Of a DNA stretch of 64,000 nt, positions 60,433 to 64,000 are shown in pieces. The first letter of the stretch is position 1; the number at the start of each line of letters is the position of its first letter. A program made the translations under genes and the position numbers. Source of the DNA: Flavobacteriaceae bacterium MAR_2010_188 (GTDB lineage: Bacteria; Bacteroidota; Bacteroidia; Flavobacteriales; Flavobacteriaceae). The stretch is taken from positions 1,302,001-1,366,000 of the forward strand of contig LT629302.1 in assembly GCA_900104375.1 (NCBI GenBank), in the 5' to 3' direction. The notes under the pieces were generated by a model that made no database searches, was not told the origin of the DNA, and saw only the letters and a list, made by a program, of their open reading frames with translations.

Positions 60433-61863
60433 ATGAGGAACTTTACGCCCATCCTTTCTATGTTTATGGTACTGATAAGCAGCAGTGCGTTAGCACAACT
60501 GGTTATTGGTAAACCTAATTTGGAATTTACCCAAGCGTGTGCTTCTTCCTCATTTAATAATTATAATCTAAGTTTTATATTTTCCCCTGCCGATGGGTTA
60601 TCCTCGTCAAACCAATTTATCCTAGAACTTTCGGACGAGAGCGGTAGCTTTCAAAACGCAACAGTACTTTATACTTCTTCTGCGGGTACAGTAATGACTT
60701 CTCCAGCTTCGGTTAACTTTTCATTTCCGAGTACAATTTCTGGTGAAGGTTATAAGATCAGGGTTAAGAGTACCTTTCCGGTAGCAACGAGTACTGGTTC
60801 TAATGTGTTTTCTGCCTATTACAAGGCACAGGATTCACCTTTCACCATAAATAATCTTGTAGGCTCGGCAGCATTTTGCTTAGGTGGAAGTTATGAATTG
60901 ACCATCGATAACCCAGGTACCGGTAGTAACGATTCTCCTCTAAATTATCCTGAACTTACTTTTAATTGGTATAAACAAACTAGCGAAACCACTTCAGTTT
61001 TTGTTGAAGAGGGAAATAGCTTAACCGTTTCTGAACCAGGTACTTATTATTGTGAAACTAACTACGGCTCTTGTACTTCTAATTCATTTTCTAATCGAGT
61101 TACGGTTGTCGAAGCCAGCGGAAACACAGAATCTAGCATTAGTTCTAGTTTCGGGAATCCATTCTGCCCAGATGCAGGACCAACAACCTTAACTACCATT
61201 TCTGCAGATTCTTACCAGTGGTTTAAGGATGGTGTTGCCATCCCGGATTCAAATGTTCAATCTATCGAAACAGATGAATCGGGAGAATACTCAGTGAATA
61301 TTGATTTAGGAAGTTGCGATACCAGTGCTAAAATTGTATTGGAGAGCGAACAATTTGCTAGTGACATAAGTGCTGCTGAAGTTAATTATTTGGCTGAAGG
61401 CGAAACGATGATGGTTGTTATTACAACCAATGCAGATTCCCCAATCTACAAATGGTTTTATAACGAAAGTTTGATTGAAGGAGCTTCTACTAATAGTTAT
61501 GAAGTTTCAGAAGCAGGAAATTATAAAGTTACCATCAACCAAACAACGGGTTGTGAAGCTTCAAAAGAATATCAATTTAGAATTGCTTCTGCGGCAGATG
61601 TTGCAGAAATCCCCAATTTAATTAGCCCTAACGGAGATGGCTTCAACGATAGCTGGATGATTCCCCAAGAATATTTAAGTGGTTCTGATACTTCAATAAC
61701 AATAATCAGTTCTCAAGGAAGAATTGTGTTTCAAACTAAAGAATATGCCAACGATTGGCCAAGAGAACAATTAGATTTTAATCAAATAAATCCAGTCTAT
61801 TATTATGTCATTTCGCCTAAAGAAGGCAAAGAAAGAAAAGGCTCAATAACCGTAATAAAATAG
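60433..61863 (+). CDS. T9SS type B substrate (gliding motility-associated C-terminal domain)
   Basis: A 476-residue exported protein (signal peptide about 1-21, ending SSALAQ). Several Ig-like or PKD-like segments with paired Cys follow (for example SYQWFKDGVAIPD and PIYKWFYNESLIEGA). The C-terminal about 90 residues carry the type B sorting domain, with SPNGDGFNDSWMI and PVYYYVISPKEGKERKGSITVIK-like ending (key part RKGSITVIK). Such proteins are exported by T9SS and often need a PorP/SprF partner, which is encoded directly downstream. It has about 100 bases upstream of it without another gene. Confidence 0.9.
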   Translation: MRNFTPILSMFMVLISSSALAQLVIGKPNLEFTQACASSSFNNYNLSFIFSPADGLSSSNQFILELSDESGSFQNATVLYTSSAGTVMTSPASVNFSFPSTISGEGYKIRVKSTFPVATSTGSNVFSAYYKAQDSPFTINNLVGSAAFCLGGSYELTIDNPGTGSNDSPLNYPELTFNWYKQTSETTSVFVEEGNSLTVSEPGTYYCETNYGSCTSNSFSNRVTVVEASGNTESSISSSFGNPFCPDAGPTTLTTISADSYQWFKDGVAIPDSNVQSIETDESGEYSVNIDLGSCDTSAKIVLESEQFASDISAAEVNYLAEGETMMVVITTNADSPIYKWFYNESLIEGASTNSYEVSEAGNYKVTINQTTGCEASKEYQFRIASAADVAEIPNLISPNGDGFNDSWMIPQEYLSGSDTSITIISSQGRIVFQTKEYANDWPREQLDFNQINPVYYYVISPKEGKERKGSITVIK

Positions 61864-61864
61864 C

Positions 61865-64000
61865 GTGAAAGAAGTACTACTATATATAGTTCTATTTTTC
61901 TGTATTACACAGCAACTCCATTCTCAAGAAGATGGAGTCGTTGCGTTTGATGTGCCTGCTAGAAATTCATTACGTTATAATCGGTTTATCATTAACCCAA
62001 CTTTCAGCTTTGTTAGGGAATCCAATAAATATATCGCATTAAATAATAAACGGCAGTGGACACAGTTTGAAGATAATCCCAACACCTATTTATTTAGCTA
62101 TTCGGGAAGACAAAATGAAAACATGGGAATCGGGATTGGACTTTTTCAACAAAATTATGGGGTCTTAACCACCTTTGGTGGCGTTTTAAATTATGCTTAT
62201 AACGTGGCGTTAGCTCGTGAGAGCAATTTAACCTTTGGACTTAATGCGGGTTTTTATCAGAGCACCATAGACGACGGCAATATTATTACAAATCTGCCTG
62301 ACCCTTCTCTTGCCAATATTGAAAAGAGCTCTCTAATAACCATAAACCCAGCTATAAATTATGGTGTTGGACAATTTGATTTTGGATTATCTGTAAACAA
62401 CGCGGTTTTATATAATTTGAAGGCTTCAGAAATGGTTCAGGATAATCCGGAACAAAGCTTTCAAGGTCAACTTATGTTTACAGGTTATATGAATAGCCCA
62501 GGATTCTTCGACGAAAGCAAATTTTCGACTTTGGTTATTTCAGAATTTAAAACAGATAAGACCGTACTTTCCGGTCTATTGATGTTAATGGTACCCAAAG
62601 GAATTTGGGCTCAGGCAGGTTACAATACGCTTTATGGAATTACGGGCGGCTTAGGACTAAACATTACCCCACAGATTGCGATTGAATACAATTTTGAAAA
62701 GTCCATTGGTATGCTAGATGCTTTTGGAAGTTCTCATGATATCACTTTAGCTTATAAATTTAAGAGCACCGAGAAGTTTTATTATGCCGAAGAAGATGAA
62801 GAATTGGCATTGCTTTCAACCTCTGGAAATAATAGAAGAAAACCAAAACAATCTAATCTTAGCCAAGAGCGTAAAGAAACGATTGCAGCAAATAGAAAAG
62901 CTACGGCTGAAGCAGATAAACAAGCTAAGTTAGAATCTAAAGATGTTGCGGTTAAAGAGGAAAAAGCTGCGGCTCTTGAAGCTGAAAAACTTAAAATCGC
63001 AAGAGAACAAGAATTAGCCCAAGCGAAGTTAGATGCAGATGCAAAACAAAAAGAACAGCAACTAGCCCAGCAAGAAGCTAAAAAACAAAGAGAAGCCGAA
63101 CTTCAATTAGCACAAAATCAAAAAGCAGAAGAAGCCGCCCAGAAAGCTGAGCAGGAAAAAATAGCAGCAGCTAAAGCTAAGCAGTTAGAAGCCGATAAAA
63201 TTGCTGAAGCGCAAGCGCAGGCTAAGGCAAAAGCTATAGCCGATACAAAGGAAAAAGTAAGATTAGAGAAAGAAGCAATCGATAAAGCCAATGCGGAAGC
63301 AGAAGCTAAAAAACTAGCCGAAGTCGAAGCTCAAAATAAACTGAAGTTAGCAGAAGAACAAAGGGCAATTGCAGCTCAACAAGAAATAGAGCGTTTAGAA
63401 ACTGAAGCTCTTAAACTAGCCGAGGCTGAAGCTAAAGCGAAGGCTGCAGAATTGGCTGAAGCTGAAGAAAAAGCAAGAGAACTTGCAGCAGCAGAAGCGA
63501 AAGCTAAACTGGTTCCTAAAGATGAAACCACTAAATCGTTAATCAGCCTTGCTGAGGTCACCGAAACAAATGATTCTGTTCAACAATCCTTATTGACTCA
63601 ATTTGAAGAAACGGTTGATTCTAGAAGACAAGATTTAAATGATTTAAAAGAAGAAAATGATTTAGGAGATCAAGGGATTTTCTCTGAACCGAAACCTTTC
63701 AAGAGCATCACCGAAGAGAATAATAAGCTGATGGCTCTTAAAACACAATTAGAGACCAACATCAAAATTCAGGACGATAGAATTAAGGAATTGCAAAAGT
63801 TATATGATGAGAGATTTGAATTGTATCCGGTTGAACTAGATGAAATCAACCTAACCTATAAGAATAATATCGAGAAACTAAAAGCAAATCAGCTTAAAGC
63901 GATACAAGCTAAATCTAAATTAGAAGTTTCATTAAAGGAAATTGAGGCTGCCACAGATTTTGAAAGAAAACGAAGAATTAAGCGTGCATCCTATGATGAT
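61865..64000 (+). CDS. PorP/SprF-family T9SS protein with long coiled-coil extension (partial)
   Basis: Starting at GTG (61865), one base after the preceding stop, an open frame of 712 codons runs off the window, so the gene is incomplete. The N terminus has a signal peptide ending HSQ. Residues about 25-305 match the PorP/SprF barrel (RYNRFIINPTFSFV at the start, GITGGLGLNITPQIAIEYNF and DITLAYKF near the end). From about 330 the sequence is a Lys/Glu/Ala/Gln-rich helix (for example AEAEAKAKAAELAEAEEKAR) of more than 230 residues, then a mixed charged region to residue 712. It is tightly coupled to the type B substrate, suggesting it is its outer-membrane partner. Confidence 0.85.
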   Translation, partial: MKEVLLYIVLFFCITQQLHSQEDGVVAFDVPARNSLRYNRFIINPTFSFVRESNKYIALNNKRQWTQFEDNPNTYLFSYSGRQNENMGIGIGLFQQNYGVLTTFGGVLNYAYNVALARESNLTFGLNAGFYQSTIDDGNIITNLPDPSLANIEKSSLITINPAINYGVGQFDFGLSVNNAVLYNLKASEMVQDNPEQSFQGQLMFTGYMNSPGFFDESKFSTLVISEFKTDKTVLSGLLMLMVPKGIWAQAGYNTLYGITGGLGLNITPQIAIEYNFEKSIGMLDAFGSSHDITLAYKFKSTEKFYYAEEDEELALLSTSGNNRRKPKQSNLSQERKETIAANRKATAEADKQAKLESKDVAVKEEKAAALEAEKLKIAREQELAQAKLDADAKQKEQQLAQQEAKKQREAELQLAQNQKAEEAAQKAEQEKIAAAKAKQLEADKIAEAQAQAKAKAIADTKEKVRLEKEAIDKANAEAEAKKLAEVEAQNKLKLAEEQRAIAAQQEIERLETEALKLAEAEAKAKAAELAEAEEKARELAAAEAKAKLVPKDETTKSLISLAEVTETNDSVQQSLLTQFEETVDSRRQDLNDLKEENDLGDQGIFSEPKPFKSITEENNKLMALKTQLETNIKIQDDRIKELQKLYDERFELYPVELDEINLTYKNNIEKLKANQLKAIQAKSKLEVSLKEIEAATDFERKRRIKRASYDD

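Noticed and set aside
1-64000. tRNA, rRNA, insertion sequence, prophage, integron
   Set aside because: Looked for in all gaps and found no cloverleaf, transposase, integrase or terminal inverted repeats; a computed search (tRNA and IS models) would be decisive.

Overview
The window looks like chromosomal DNA from a marine-type member of the Flavobacteriaceae (Bacteroidota). I cannot name the genus. The evidence is an A+T-rich base composition, -7 boxes of the Bacteroidota type (TAnnTTTG), typical MKK...FAQ signal peptides, type IX secretion system (T9SS) sorting domains of both type A and type B, a PorP/SprF-family protein, DUF3822 next to rsmD, and a dnaX without the zinc module. I saw no tRNA, rRNA, IS element, prophage or CRISPR array.

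Layout. 0-4.5 kb: a small membrane protein, ettA, and a four-gene redox/stress operon (FMN reductase, GNAT, MarR, pirin) ending in a clear terminator. 4.6-9 kb: an orphan acyl-CoA carboxylase beta subunit, an MFS transporter and a secreted M24 peptidase. 8.9-25 kb: a dispersed menaquinone region on the minus strand (menE, menC, menA, menB, menD, menF and a hotdog thioesterase), interrupted by a translationally coupled pair of DUF3857 proteins, DinB-like, CPBP protease, NYN-LOTUS, an MBL hydrolase, two tiny highly charged proteins and a CvfB-like S1 protein. Recognisable menH and menG/ubiE are absent.

25.7-39.4 kb is the most unusual part: three consecutive minus-strand genes for modular secreted proteins (1286, 763 and 2083 aa). 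They share an odd long signal region, an unnamed Cys-rich C-terminal domain and a T9SS type A sorting domain. Two carry G+C-rich internal tandem arrays with higher-order periodicity. The first two genes have nearly identical 5' flanks of about 374 bp, and all three have related terminators and a short dispersed motif at their edges. They read as a recently duplicated and recombining surface-protein family.

39.8-48.4 kb: a GNAT, an NTF2-like protein, a T9SS-secreted metzincin-like protease, and a lipopolysaccharide group (acyltransferase, kdnB, HAD hydrolase, kdsB) suggesting 8-amino-Kdo, then DUF4126 and a RecD-like helicase. 48.7-58 kb: a membrane protein, DUF3822 and rsmD, RNase P RNA on the minus strand, dnaX with an in-frame A10 slippery run that would give a gamma-like short form, miaE, an outer-membrane barrel, and ppx-ppk. 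58-64 kb: small secreted proteins, a beta-helix-like protein, a T9SS type B substrate and, four bases from its start to the substrate's last base, a PorP/SprF protein with a very long coiled-coil extension that runs off the window.
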